A DNA stretch of 64,000 nt. Source: Erpobdella octoculata (Eukaryota > Annelida > Clitellata > Hirudinida > Erpobdellidae). Below are positions 12,060-23,688 of this stretch, piece after piece (positions within the stretch are counted from its first letter, which is position 1; the number at the start of each line of letters is the position of its first letter). The DNA lies in assembly GCA_963978895.1 (NCBI GenBank), contig OZ022238.1, positions 46,038,210 to 46,102,209 of the forward strand, written 5' to 3'. A program made the translations under genes and the position numbers. The notes beneath the pieces are model-generated. The model was not told the origin of the DNA. It did no database searches and worked only from the letters and a program-made list of their open reading frames with translations.

Positions 12060-13140
12060 CAAACGTTGTTTTAACAAAATATTTGTTTCATTTTTTTTTA
12101 TTGTTAATACAACGTTTTACTCAACTCGTCCAAATAAATCTAACAATCAAAATTTAGACCAATGGTTTTAACCTTTTTTTCCGCGCACCTTTTGGATGAA
12201 CTCAATTTGACCGCAATTCCATACAAAACAAAAATCAAAAAATGTTATTGTCTTGTTTCAAGTTTGTTTGCTCAATATATTTTTTTGTTTTTCACCAAAG
12301 AAAAAAAAGCCAATCTCGCACAAGTAGGTAGTAGCTCAAAATGATGAATGACAACAAACGTTTAGCTCAAGCTGGATAGCTATCTTGAAAAAATGTGAGA
12401 CTTTTAACTTCTGGCAATTCGATAAAGAGCTTAGTGAAAAGCAAGGAGGATTGGTTTAAATCTTAGTTAAACTAAAATTGCTGTACCGTCACACCAAACT
12501 CTTTTTTGCTCAAGAACGTTAATCGTTCGGTTTAAAATTGTCATTTGACAGGACTTTGACACACTTTGACACACAAAAAACACTTGGGTCGTTGTGTGTC
12601 GTTTAAGGACGTCATTTCAGCAAAATCTGGAGGAGGAAACTTGCTCTCATAGCTCCCCAATTTTCGAAAACCCTTTTCCTCCAACAAGAACCTTTGCTAA
12701 AATTGAAGATTTAAATGTATTTCTAATTAATTTTCATAAAAAATTAAAAATGCATAAAATAGTTTTCATATTCCTCAAAATTAGAACAACATCCCAACGG
12801 TTAAGAACCCCTGTTTAAGACCAATTTTCGATAAGTTAAAGCTGTGAAACTTTTAATATAGCTCTAAAAAGTTAAAGCTTTGAAACTTTTAATATAGCTC
12901 TAAACCCAAGGACAAGGCAATATTCTACCAATGACGTCATTTGTGGGGACAGGGTTGCCTCCCCAAGGATAAAAAACTTTTTACGTAAAATAAATAAATA
13001 CGAAGTTTTAGAAAAGTGTTGTAAGGGGTCGGGGAACGGTTTCTTTCTAACTTTGTCTCTTCTTATGAAAATATTAAAACTTTTATTTTTACTTTTTGAT
13101 TTTTATAATTATATATAAAACGAAAATATAATTAAACTAT
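12060..13140. other. AT-rich DNA without recognised gene
   Basis: No gene recognised. A 47-base local duplication around 12836-12903 (AAAGCTGTGAAACTTTTAAT type) is the only clear structure. Confidence 0.5.
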
Positions 13141-13161
13141 TTTGGAATGATTTTTTATCAG

Positions 13162-15235
13162 GATGAATCTGTGAGTCATATCTTTTCAGTTGAAAAAACG
13201 CCTAGGTATGGTTTGTTTTATTCACAAATAGACAACACAAAAATGTTTATAATAAATGAACCTGTTTTAGTTGCATCAACAAAGAAAAATTTGTTGGGAT
13301 TGATTTTGGAACAACAAACACTCGTGTAGCCGTCAGTGACAAAAATGGTTTTAAAGTCTTAAAAGAAACCCGTTCCCTTGTATATACAATAGAGGATGGA
13401 GAAATTGTCGATGAAAACACAGAGTGGGACATTTATGGCTGGCCCTGGGAACCTATTAAAGGCGTAAAGAAACTTCTGTTTGGTAAATTTGACGATAAAG
13501 ATGTCCAAGAATACATGTAAGTGTTTTTTCTCAACAGTATACTGTTTCAGAGTTTTTTTTAGTAAAACGTTTTAAAGTTTTAGTTTTTTTTAATTAAAAA
13601 AATTGCAAAAACTTCAACAAAACAAACCTTAAAAAGTACATTGAAATTTTTTTAATAAAGGAAAACCACTGATTTCAAAGTTGTAAAGGGACCCAAAAAA
13701 CGTCCTTTAATTAAACTAGAAAAGTTCGACAGACTTTATAAACCATGTGAAGCTGCTGCACCTCTTTTGAGAAATATGAAAAAATCAGCTGGTTGATTTT
13801 AATTTTGTAAAATAATTAAAAATTTGTTTACTTAAAAAGTATAAATTGAATTATTAACAGATTTGTATTTCAATGAAGAAGTTAATAACGCTGTTATAGC
13901 TGTTCCAACTGGTGCAAATGATTTTGAGGTATTTATTAATAAAAGTTGTGCAAATATTTTTTGACATTTTCAGTTACACTGTTTCTCAAATAAATAGGAA
14001 CTTAAAGAAGCTGGCAGACTTGCTGGATTTGAACGAATTGATGTTGTCAAAGAACCAATTGCTGCTGTACTTGCACTCGATTCATTGGATTACCAAGAAT
14101 CTACTTCTGGTGATAAAGTGTTAGTTGTAATCTGTGCCCTTTTATTAGGAAATTATAAATTTTTTTGATTTTATAGTTGAATGAATTCAGAATTATACTT
14201 TTGTGGTTTCAGGACTGCTGTGTACGATTTTGGTGATGACAAATTTGAGGTCTCCATAATTAAATCCAAAAATGGGCGTATGCATCTTTATTCATACGGT
14301 GACTTAATGCTTAATGGACGTCTTGTTGACAATGTTCTCATCAATTATTTCAACCAAAAATTAAGAGAACAGGTTAATATACCTAATTTTTAACAAGTAA
14401 AACATATAAACTGGAAAATGTCAAATAAATTCTACGATAAAAACAACACCGTTATAATAAATCAGTGGCGTTCCTAGAGTGTCACCCAGTGTTATGATTG
14501 GAAAAAAACTGCAATAGGCCACCATATCAAAAATGTTTTTTATTTTGGTGTCACACCATGTGACTGTGTCACTTGGTGCAAACACTATTTCCTAGTGATA
14601 CCACTGCAATAAATAATATTTCGAATAAATTTCCATTGATTATAGACAATAAAATTTTTGCTTGATGATACAATTATTAATTTGTATATTTACAGAATGG
14701 TGACAATATTGAAAAATCGCAACATGATGATTTTTTACTTAGAGATCATATAGCTGATGCAAAAATGGAACTATGCAATGTTACTAAAGTAAATATAAAC
14801 TTTCATTACCATTGTAATGGTCACTTTGGCCATTTTGAAATGGAACTAACAAGAAAAGAGTTGGAAAACAGAACTGATGAGTTGTTAAGGAGGACAATTC
14901 CTCTGTGTGAAAAAAGCATGAAAAGGTCTGGCATTAGTAAGAAAGACATTGATGAAGTTTTGTTAGTTGGTGGAATGACAAAAATGCCAAAGGTAATTAA
15001 AACTATGTTAATATCAAGCATTTTATAACAACAATAGCACATTGGTAATGATACCATGAAATGTGAGTTCTAGATTTAATAAATATGAATATTTATTTTA
15101 ATTACTATTTGAAAGGTTAAAGAAGTGGTTGAAGAATTATTTGGAAAAGCCCCGAACAATAAAATTGATCCGCGTGAAATACTTGCTATTGGAGCTGCTG
15201 CTGCTGCCAGAAGATCCAAATATTATTTTGAATAA
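13162..15235 (+). CDS. HSP70-like ATPase-domain-only protein (copy H+)
   Basis: Best preserved member of the local family. Exons read from borders and phase: 13162-13205, 13271-13516, 13661-13791, 13861-13928, 13998-14119, 14213-14372, 14696-14992 and 15116-15235; all are open and phases match, giving about 395 residues. HSP70 landmarks in order: FVGIDFGTTNTRVAV (phosphate-1), VKKLLFGKF (catalytic lysine region), NAVIAVPTG, VVKEPIAAVLAL (catalytic Glu), AVYDFGDDKFEVS (phosphate-2) and VLLVGGMTKMPK (adenosine loop). It stops at ILAIGAAAAARRSKYYFE, the end of the nucleotide-binding domain, so linker and substrate-binding domain are absent. The phosphate-2 loop is altered from DLGGGTFD, which should weaken ATP hydrolysis. 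An ATG at 13148 could start translation by reading straight into exon 1; otherwise an upstream exon is missing. A 144-bp hAT-like MITE sits in intron 6. Confidence 0.8.
14463..14606. mobile_element. hAT-like MITE in an HSP70-like intron
   Basis: The element begins CAGTGGCGTTCCTAGAGTG and its other end, read inward, begins CAGTGGTATCACTAGG. Flanks carry a near-perfect 8-bp direct repeat (TAATAAAT and CAATAAAT). Size and ends fit a miniature hAT element inserted in intron 6 of the plus-strand HSP70-like gene. Confidence 0.6.
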
Positions 15236-15869
15236 AAAGTTTTTTCTGTGATAAAAGTTATTATTGGATTTAAATTAAAAACAGCTTCAAGTCAAGACAG
15301 CCACCTGGCTAACTGGCTAGGTAGGCCAAAGCACTCGCTAGACAAAAATTGGTCAATTTAAACTTGTAAAAGACTTCACCACCTTCTTAGGGTATCCAAT
15401 TTCTCTAGAGGAAACGTTGATTAGGTTTTACTCATTTGTTTCTGTCGGCCAAAATTTTATCGCCAAAATTTGATACTGAGTTATTTAATTTTGCAAACGC
15501 TTTCTTTAATTTTTTAAATAATTAAATAAACAATTAAAAGATAAAAAGAATATTACCACAAGAAAACTAAAAAAGTCAACAGAATTTGCATGACAGACCA
15601 CTTTAGTTCTAGACTTGGACTCCTAATTTAAATGAAATATAGGACCTCCTTGTATTGAACAGGAGAGATCAGTCTATGTCGCGATGCGCTGTTTACAAAC
15701 AAATTCCGCGCGATACGCTATAAATTTAAATTTACCCAATACACATTTCTAATGTTTACATTCATATTTTTTTTGGGTCTGTTTATGTCTGCATTGCAGT
15801 GCCCACAAGTACATAATAGTAAACCAGGCACAAAAGCGAAAACTGTTAAGAAAACTCTTATCTCAACTG

Positions 15870-16600
15870 ACTTTCAGCGAACACGTTGCAAAATTGGTCA
15901 ACACCAGTTACTACCATCTACGACAGATGAGGTCAGTTCGCAAATCCCTCACGGTCAATTCTTCGCATGCACTTGCCCGCGCTTTGATCTTGTCTAGACT
16001 TGATTATTGTAATTGTCTACTCAGTGGAATACCGGATCTGTTAATGAGGCGGCTTGATGGTGTCATGCGTGCCACGGCTAGGCTGATTCTCCGATTGCCT
16101 CGATACGTCATGTCACTAAAGCGATTCACGACCGACTACACTGGCTGAACATGCAGGCGCGTATCGACTTCAAGCTATCTCTCACTGCGTACCGATGCCT
16201 CCATGGTTCTGCGCCGTCATACCTCTCCGGTTTGTGCATTTCGGTGACTCAGTTTCCTGGTCGATCTCACCTTCGCTCGGCTTCTTCCGGTCAGCTTCTT
16301 GTTCCTTCCTGCGGAACCAGGACGTTTGGACCGAGGACTTTTGCAGTTTCTTGTCCAACTACCTGGAACAATCTACCGATTGAACTTACCGATCCGGCGT
16401 GTGTCGATAGCGTTTATGTTTTTAGGAAACGACTTAAAACTCATTTTTTTCTTCGTATGACGAACGGATATTGACCCTTTTTGTTTCTGATGTGTGATTC
16501 TGTTCGTTCGTTTATTTTGGCACTGCCGCCTCGTGCTCTGAGAAATTTTTCTTTTTAGAGAGCACGTTAAATAAATAATAATAATAAATAATAAATAAAA
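15870..16600 (+). pseudogene. 5'-truncated L2-like LINE
   Basis: Two overlapping frames give the end of an L2/CR1-clade reverse transcriptase: YYHLRQMRSVRKSLT, LSRLDYCNCLLSGIP, then after a frameshift near 16130 ARIDFKLSLTAYRCLHGSAP, WNNLPIELT and FRKRLKTHFF. The order and wording match the domain that follows the polymerase in L2-type elements. The polymerase core is absent. The unit ends in a TAA-rich tail at about 16568-16600, typical of this clade. It is GC-richer than its flanks and cannot move on its own. Confidence 0.75.
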
Positions 16601-16799
16601 TACTCAATTTATTCCACACTCGAATGTGGCTGCAGTTTTTGAAAACGTTATAGTGCCAGTGAAAAAAACTAAATAGAATTTAGTATCAGGTATTCTGAAT
16701 AGAGCCTGGGATCAATTAACGTTATTTTCTGACTGTCACAAGCAATAATTCAAATAAAACTTGAAAATAGTTAAGTTTAAACGGTTCAAGTTAATTAGT

Positions 16800-17112
16800 A
16801 ATTGTTACAGTTAAATAATGAAATGAAGGAAATCACCACACGTGAAGTCCAATGTTACATTTGCTAAATACATGTATAGCTTTTATCAACACAAACCGCA
16901 TCGTCGCTGGGTGTCTCCTTGAGCAATCATGTGATTTTGGCCGTCATATTGAACGCGAAAAACATAAACGCGGTAACTTATATTTTTAGGACGACCATGT
17001 GGAGTGCCAACAGTCAATCTATTAATGCCATACTGACAAATGTACGAAGCAGTCTCAGAACGTTTAAACTGCAGTTTAGTGATGTTTTGTGACCTTGCAT
17101 CATTTTTAAAAA
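16800..17112 (-). pseudogene. Possible piggyBac-like transposase C-terminus
   Basis: The minus strand reads GTPHGRPKNISYRVYVFRV, then a stretch ending TQRRCGLC and, after a stop or shift, YTC-x-SKCNIGLHV. Paired CxxC motifs ending in KCNxGLHV resemble the cysteine-rich tail of piggyBac-like transposases. Nothing of the catalytic domain lies upstream. The match rests on a short motif and could belong to another transposon family with a C-terminal zinc finger. Confidence 0.35.
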
Positions 17113-17626
17113 AAAGAAAACACATTTATTTATTTAATTTGCATGTGCTGGCTGTTCAAGTTTTGCATACAAACAACTTTGAATAAATACAAGTTCAATT
17201 TTACTGCTATAATTTCGCTGGTTTCTACATTTTTGTTTCCGCCTGTAATTTATTTATTTACTATGATTTTAAACATAATAATAAATAGGGTCATAGAGAC
17301 CCACAAAATTAATTGCCCCTGGCCCCGTTCATCCTCTCACAGACCTGTACGAGACTGTACAAGTTCTTAATAAGAACTTCTTATGATATTAGGGGAAATT
17401 GGGCGCGAATTAACAAGATTATTATTTTCAAAAGAACGTGTACGGGCAAAATTTGAGGCAAAAAAATCAATGGTAAGTGGTCAAAAATTGATTACAACCT
17501 CATGTGATACTGATATGAGCGTAGTAAAATACTTAGAAACAACTTGATTGGATTTCTCAATTACCGTTAAACTGATACATATTGACTCTACTACTCTAAT
17601 ATTCGTTGACTTGCCAGTTATCAACC

Positions 17627-18942
17627 GGATGCGGAAAGTTCGCCCCCGGCTTTTCCACCGTCTTTTCGCCCCCATCTTTTCGCCCCCGTTTTTACGCCCC
17701 CGGGGAAGTTTCGCACCCGGTTTTTCGCCCTTGGGAAAGTTCGCCCTTGCGCTTTTTGCCCCTGGAAAATTTCGCCCCCGATTTTTCGTCCCCGTTTTTT
17801 CGTCCCCATTTTTCGCTCCCGGCATAATTTGCTCCCAGTTTTTTACCCCCGGTTTTTCGCTCCTGGTTTTTTGCCCTTTGTTTTTTACTTCTGGTTTTTG
17901 TCCTCAGTGGTGTGCTCTCGAGAAAGTTTGCTCCCGGGTTTTGGCCTTTTTAAAAGTAAGTTTTTGCTTCTGATTTTTTACCAAAAACTTGGTTCCGAGA
18001 ATGTTAGCTTTTGTTCTAGGGAAAATCTGCTACTTCGACTTTTGCCCCAGATTTTTTTCACCTAACGTTTGTTACAGGAAAAACTTTCTCTCGCTTTTGC
18101 ATTTTCAGCTTCTTCTTCTTTCCTTTTTTTCCAGTATTTACCCCAAGAACATTCCACTGGGCTTTTCGTCGCTCTAAAAATTTAGAGCTTCCCTGGAAAG
18201 ACTCACTATTTGATATAACTATTTGCTTATGCAAAAATTAAATCCCAGTTTCACGCTCTGTGGAAGATTTGACTCTCTATCCGTTTTTGAGTAAAAAAGT
18301 AACAACCTTTTGAAGAAAAGTAAAAATATTTTTGGAGAAGTTTTGCAAAAAACATCAACAATCACCCCCTCCGGTCATCAGCTATTTTAAGAAAAAAATG
18401 TTTATAAGATTTTAGAGAAGTATCTACGATTACCCCCCCCCCCTTAACTCGACTATCTGGTATTGTGAGAGGGAAAGTGTCTAGGAAAGTTTTTAAAGTG
18501 TGGGTTTTAAAAACATTTGCCTTCTCAGCTTTATGCTGAAATGACGCTCCTGCCCTCCAATAATTTTCAAATATCACCTCAAAGTCAAGTGGTCTGGATG
18601 AAACACTACTGGCAATATTTTTCAGGGGTTATATTTCTAAGGAAAAAAAGGTTGTAGGAGGGAAAAAGTCGAAAGCACCAAGAACTAACGTCTCATGAGA
18701 AAAACGTGCAAAAAATTTTAAAATGTTGAGTAACTTTTCCAGATAAAAAATCAGGGATGAAAACCGGAAGGAAATTTTTCCAGGGACAAAAAACTGAGAG
18801 TCAAAAACTAGGAGCCAAAAATTGGGGGCGAAAAAACGGGGACGAAAAACTGGGGGCGAAAAATCGGGGGTGAACTTTCCCAGGGGCAAAAAAACGGGGT
18901 GAAAAGACGGGGGCGAAAACGGGGGCGAACTTTCCGTAAACC
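17627..18942. mobile_element. Foldback DNA element with Mutator-like target duplication
   Basis: Both flanks carry the 10-bp direct repeat GTTATCAACC (17617-17626 and 18943-18952). Inside, the left end GGATGCGGAAAGTTCGCCC and the right end read inward, GGTTTACGGAAAGTTCGCCC, form terminal inverted repeats. The arms are built from many degenerate short units of TTTTCGCCCCCGG type, pyrimidine-rich on the left (about 17640-18150) and purine-rich on the right (about 18620-18935). A 9-11 bp target duplication with long repetitive arms fits a Mutator-like foldback element. No transposase is coded; open frames in the arms are repeat artefacts. Confidence 0.7.
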
Positions 18943-18959
18943 GTTATCAACCCTATTTT

Positions 18960-19857
18960 AAACCAGGGACCCCAATGTTTACTCTAAGATGTTTGCTGGT
19001 TTGTTACTTTACGTTCAGTAATCCGGCCTTGGTCAAGGGATTCCAACCTTTGGCTCAGGCAAGCAGGCACACATATACGGTAAAGTTAGTATAATGGATT
19101 TAACAAGTGAACCGTGAAAACTTTGTTTTTTTTTTTAAATCGTCGTAATTTTTATAATATTTAGTGTTTGTAAATTATTTGTTTATGATACTAATTTTAA
19201 AAAATAGAAAGTAAATTGACCAACGTTTTCTTAAAACCCAATGTGAGATGTATTTGAGAATGGAAAATATAAGAAACTTTTAAAGCAGTATGAAAAAACC
19301 AATGTTGCATAATTAATTTTTAAATTTGTTTAAATAAGTCTATAAAAAAACATTGATTACCATAACATGATATGTGAAAAAATGAGTGAACCATAATTTA
19401 ATTGCTCTTAATTTGTTTTTGTTTTCAAACATAAATAATTATTATCCTAAATATTAAAAAAAATTTCCAGAATGCATTGTTTTAAGGAGTGAGCCTATAT
19501 TTCAAAATTCAACTCAAGGTTTGCAAACATTCAAGCAAACAAGCAATCGAGACTGGTGGGGAAATTAATAGAAAATAATTCAAAATATTTAAAAAATTTA
19601 TTTTTTCAATTTTTTACTAGACTTTTCTAAGTAGCAGGTGTTCACAATGCTAAATTTTGTAAAGATCCTTTTATTGGTTCTGGGGTTAAATAATTACAAG
19701 CATTACAAATTTGGGCTGTATATATTAGATCAATATTAGTAGAAATTTGGACGACACTTAACTCATTTTTCTTCAAATGTTTTCTAAAAGAAGATGTTTC
19801 AAAAATTAAAAAAATCTGTTTATTTTTATTGTTGATAGTATAGAAGAATAAACTTAT
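18960..19857. repeat. Paralogous flank of HSP70-like pseudogene H0
   Basis: Pieces of this stretch match 53400-54130 in the same orientation: TTGGTCAAGGGATTCCAAC near 19032, the region around TTTTTACTAGACTTTTCT at 19612, and GATCAATATTAGTAG near 19728. Both precede the 3' end of an HSP70-like copy, so the copies were duplicated together with this flank. No gene was recognised in it. Confidence 0.6.
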
Positions 19858-19992
19858 TTATGATATCAAGTTTCTTCTGGCAGCAACAGAAGCTCCAATA
19901 GCAAGTATTTCTTGTGGATCAAATTTTTGGTTTGGTGCTCGTCCAAATATTTCTTCAACCATATATTTCTGGCTTTGATAATAGAAACCTCA
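19858..19992 (-). pseudogene. HSP70-like pseudogene H0 (exon 6/exon 8 fusion)
   Basis: The minus strand gives FEVSIIKARN, a piece of exon 6 of the family, joined directly to the last exon, [15 protein letters not shown] then [14 protein letters not shown] and a stop. Intron 6, exon 7 and intron 7 are missing, so a deletion joined the two. Upstream exons are not present. It cannot code for a working domain. Confidence 0.8.
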
Positions 19993-20173
19993 AATAAAAG
20001 TATTTTAAATAAATTTATTTTTTTATCTTATCTTGTTTTTATACACGTATTTTAAATTTTCTGAGTTATGCATTGAATAACTTTTATTGTTTGACTTACT
20101 AAAACGTGAGTTGCAATGCCTCTGCATATCTCTTTGTTTTAAAAAAATCATATGTTGTATAAGAAACGCTTTA

Positions 20174-20815
20174 AGGCGGGCGCACACGAACAACAAATTT
20201 GAGCAATTTAGTTGCACAACTAAATTTCTTGAGCAACTTTTGCGCGCACACGCTTAGAGTAACAGTTGGTATTTTTCGTTGAAATTCTTTAATAAATTAA
20301 TTTATTACATTAAATCAAATTCCATCACAATATTTTCTCGCAAGTTTTCTATTTTTTTCAATAATCAAGTCATAAAACTTTGTGCAAATTACTAAAATTT
20401 TTCATTAAAATTTATCAAATTCATAACAGAATCGCTTGTTCATTCTATTTTTATATTTTTCTTATAAAAAAAACTGTTTAACTAATTACAGAAAGACGGG
20501 TGACTAAAAGTTGTCCAAAATTTTCAAACGAATTTGAAAACTAAACTAGTTGGGCAACTGAGTTGACAATTTAAAAAGTTGCTCAACTCATGGCGCGCAC
20601 ACGGGCAATTTGGCTGCACAACTCGATTTGCACAACTTAATTGCACAACTTAAGGCGGGCGCACACAAACAACAAAGTCGTGCAACTAAGTTGTGCAACT
20701 CGAGTTGTGCAGCCAAATTGCTCGTGTGCGCACCTCGAGTTGGACAACTTTTCAAGTTGTCAACTCAGTTGCCCAACTGGTTTAGTTTTCAAATTCGTTT
20801 GAAAACTTCGAGACA
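20174..20815. repeat. Harbinger-type terminal repeats and inverted arms
   Basis: TTAAGGCGGGCGCACAC occurs at about 20170 and again at about 20650. Between them two arms of roughly 130 bases (about 20514-20640 and 20671-20815) are inverted copies of each other, sharing ACTGAGTTGAC, GCAATTTGGCTGCACAACTC and TTCAAACGAATTTGAAAACT. This reads as a short non-autonomous element next to, or nested in, the left end of the larger Harbinger element. Short CAACT/AGTTG words recur throughout. Confidence 0.6.
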
Positions 20816-20865
20816 CACATTGCACTGTGATTGGTTGATCACTTTTGTTTATAAAAAATATTAAA

Positions 20866-21552
20866 ATGGAAGTAGAGTGGACGAGCGAAGCGATCACAAA
20901 TTTAATAAACTACTATGAAGAAAATAGTAGTTTGTACAATATTTGTTCGCCGGATTATAGAAACCGTGAAAAAAACGTGTTCTTGTGCAAAAATGTGCGG
21001 ACTCGCTCGGGAAGAATGGTGAAAATAATATTTTTTATGCATTTGCCTTAAATTGTATCTTAAATTTTAAACGTGGTCAATGACTAGTATTGGGATATTT
21101 AAACATTTTAGTTTTAAAAGAGATTTGGCGTCGAATTGTCAATAATACTCAATAGCAATTTCCCTTAGTCAATAGTCTAGCTAGCCTAGCCACTAGTGCT
21201 TATTTTATTATAGCAATTTATAGTGTATAGTCTAGTTATAATTATAGTCTAGTTATTATAACAATTTATAGTGTATAGTCTAGTTACAAGACTCTAGCAT
21301 GTACTAGATTCCAGTACATGCTAATATTCATTTCCAGAATGTGGTAAAAAAAATGTTTTCTCAGTTTTGGAGGTGGAGAGAAAATGGGCAAATTTAAGAA
21401 CCCAGTTTTTTAAAGAGCTAAGGTTGGCAAATCAAAAAGGCAAATCAGGAGCTGGGGGAGGAGCAAAAAGTGAAAGCAAGGGGCGCTACTTTAATGCTCT
21501 TTCATTCCTAGAAAAACACAGTGAAAGAAGGAAAACAATCACTAATCTTCAG
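20866..21552 (+). CDS. MADF/Myb-like DNA-binding protein of a Harbinger element
   Basis: The first part starts at the ATG at 20866 and reads MEVEWTSEAITNLINYYEEN, then LYNICSPDYRNRE. After an intron, the second part (about 21365-21552) reads VERKWANLRTQFFKELRL and later YFNALSFLEKH. This is the conserved order of a MADF domain: W near the start, LY-x5-DY-NR, then KW-NLR and W/YF--L-FL. PIF/Harbinger transposons code for such a protein beside the transposase, which it helps bring to DNA. It is convergent with the transposase at 21642-22439. The exact splice donor is uncertain, because the obvious GT site does not keep phase. Confidence 0.65.
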
Positions 21553-21641
21553 GTTTTTACTAAATTTTATTTCATCTACACACACAGCAATAAAAAACAA
21601 ACAACACACTTCATCAAACAAACAAATATATGCCAAACTGC

Positions 21642-22439
21642 TTAATTGATTATTTCTTCCTGCCAACTCACAGCCCCAACTGTGCTGTTAACGTAGGAGC
21701 AAAACTGGTCTCGCACTTGTGTCGATTCGACGGAAACCCGATTTGCCCCAATTTTGTGTGTTAGAGGCAATAAGTTGGAGACAGGAACTTCATCTGGCCC
21801 AATGTAGTTTGAGGTAGAAGTGAAACTTCGAAGGAGAAAATTGTGCAAACAACACGTAGCCATAACTACAATATCCACTTTTTCAGGTGCTAAAGCTATG
21901 GGGCGTCCAAAAACTTTGAATCGGTTGCTTAAGATACCGAAAGCATTTTCAACAACCCTTCGCGCTCTACTAAGCCTGTAGTTAAAGATTCTTTGTTGGG
22001 GCGACAACCCTCTGCTGCAATAAGGCTTCATAATATAAGTCTTCAACGCAAATGGATCATCAGCAACAATAACATAAGGTAAGACGTTGGTGGATCCTGG
22101 AGGTCGGCAAGCAGCAAGAATATTTAACATGTTATTGCTTAAGCCTATTGCCAATGAGCAACTGTTAAACACACCTCCACCGGCAACACGTCCATAATTT
22201 CCAATGTCGACAAATAGAAATTTGTACGAGGCATCAACAAGTGCCAACAATACAATACTGTTAAAATGTTTGTAATTGTAGTATTGTGATCCGCTGTTTG
22301 AGGGTGCTGCAACTGCCACATGTTTCCCATCTAATGCCCCGATGCAGTTGGAAAAATTCCACTGCTTCCAAAACTCAGCAGCCACAGTTTTCCATTTTTG
22401 TTCGGTGCTAGGAACCTTTGTATAAATAAAAATGTTCAC
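21642..22439 (-). CDS. Harbinger (HARBI1-like) DDE transposase, 5'-incomplete
   Basis: About 260 residues of the DDE_Tnp_4 family: FSNCIGALDGKHV (first Asp), FLFVDIGNYGRV (second Asp), FNYRLSRARRVVENAFGI (catalytic Glu) and CCLHNFLL. The three acidic residues are all present. It would cut and paste PIF/Harbinger DNA together with the MADF protein coded convergently. A splice acceptor (TACAAAG before VPSTEQKWK) suggests a first exon upstream, but no N-terminal exon or right-hand terminal repeat is seen before paralogous DNA starts at about 22557, so the element looks truncated. Confidence 0.85.
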   Translation of the reverse strand: MNIFIYTKVPSTEQKWKTVAAEFWKQWNFSNCIGALDGKHVAVAAPSNSGSQYYNYKHFNSIVLLALVDASYKFLFVDIGNYGRVAGGGVFNSCSLAIGLSNNMLNILAACRPPGSTNVLPYVIVADDPFALKTYIMKPYCSRGLSPQQRIFNYRLSRARRVVENAFGILSNRFKVFGRPIALAPEKVDIVVMATCCLHNFLLRSFTSTSNYIGPDEVPVSNLLPLTHKIGANRVSVESTQVRDQFCSYVNSTVGAVSWQEEIIN

Positions 22440-22880
22440 ATTATTGTAAGAGTGAAATTAAAAAAGCAATCCTATCGATTACTATAAGCACATGGAATTT
22501 TATTCTTAGTTTTTGTTTTCTAATAAATCTTACAACTTTTTTCCAGCTACCCACAAAGTAAAAAAGAAAATAACGCGCACAGGCATATAACGCGCTAAGG
22601 GGTGCGCGGTATGCATAGACTTATATATATAAGTCTATGGCGGTATGTAACAAGTGAAGCAAAAACAAAGTTTTTTAAAAATACACTTTTATATTTTTAC
22701 TACATAAACAAAAAACATATTAGCATAAACAATAAATAGTTCGACGAAAATATCACAAATGAGTATTTATTTAAATTTTGTCCAATCGATCCGAAAATTT
22801 GATAGAATGCATTATTAATCAGTTCGGAGGTATGTTTATATTTTTAAGTCTCTAGCTCATCGGGAAGTTAGTTTAAAATC

Positions 22881-23526
22881 ATCATCATCATCATTTATTT
22901 TTGAAACGTCCCTATTCCACGCTATGCTAGGGTTGGACGTTTTTCCATATCAGGCTCCTCCACAAGTCACGATCCAGGGCAGACTGCCGCTTCAGGCCGA
23001 GCTCATCCATGTCTTTCTTCACACAATCCCACCAAGTTTTCCTACTTCTACCTTTACTTTTCACTCCTACAACATCCACATCTCTAATTGCCGAAACACA
23101 ATCATCTGCACTTTTACGCTCCAAATGTCCAAACCACTTTAGTTTTCCACGCCTAACCACATCAGCCACACAAGGAACATTCAGAAAGCTATACAAATCC
23201 ACACTACGTGCACGATCATTCAACGAAACACCACACACCCTTCTAACCATCATACGCTCTGCCCTTTCTAAACATCTTAGATTCTCCACCTTCATAGACC
23301 ATGTTTCAGTGTCATAAACAAGGACACTTTGAACACATGCCCTATACACCTTTCCTTTCACATAAAAGGATGCACCACGGGTGGTCAAGATAGGAGATAA
23401 CTCTTTGAATTTAGCCCAGGCAGAACGCACTCTAGCTCTCACAGCCTCTTCTACACCTCCCCCTGCACCCAATGTGTCACCTAGGTAACAGAACTTGGTC
23501 ACACTCTCCACCTTTACGCCTGGCTC
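22881..23526 (-). pseudogene. 5'-truncated LINE with (ATG)n tail
   Basis: The minus strand codes for about 194 residues of the domain after the polymerase in RTE/CR1-type reverse transcriptases: VTKFCYLGDTLGAGGG, YRACVQSVLVYDTETWSMK, RLERAERMMVRRVCGV-like wording, GKLKWFGHLERK and GRSRKTWWDCVKKD. No catalytic domain is present. The 3' end is the GATGAT repeat at 22881-22895. AAAATC borders both sides (22875-22880 and 23527-23532), and the copy at 58375 has the uninterrupted site, which fixes the ends. Confidence 0.85.
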
Positions 23527-23688
23527 AAAATCGATTGCAAATTTTGATTACAGATCGAGAGACTGAGAAGTCAAGTTAAGTAAAAGTGTGTAAAAACGCA
23601 TATAACGCACGCGTTATATGCAAAGAAACATGGTGACTGACGCAAGTGCCGCCTGGTGAATAATTTAAAGTGCGTTACGAAATAAATT

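Noticed and set aside
12162..12818. Two plus-strand frames of 60-74 codons
   Set aside because: Low-complexity composition, no motifs and no matching copy elsewhere in the window.
17481..18889. Proline/phenylalanine-rich open frames
   Set aside because: They lie in the GC-rich microrepeat arms of the Mutator-like foldback element.
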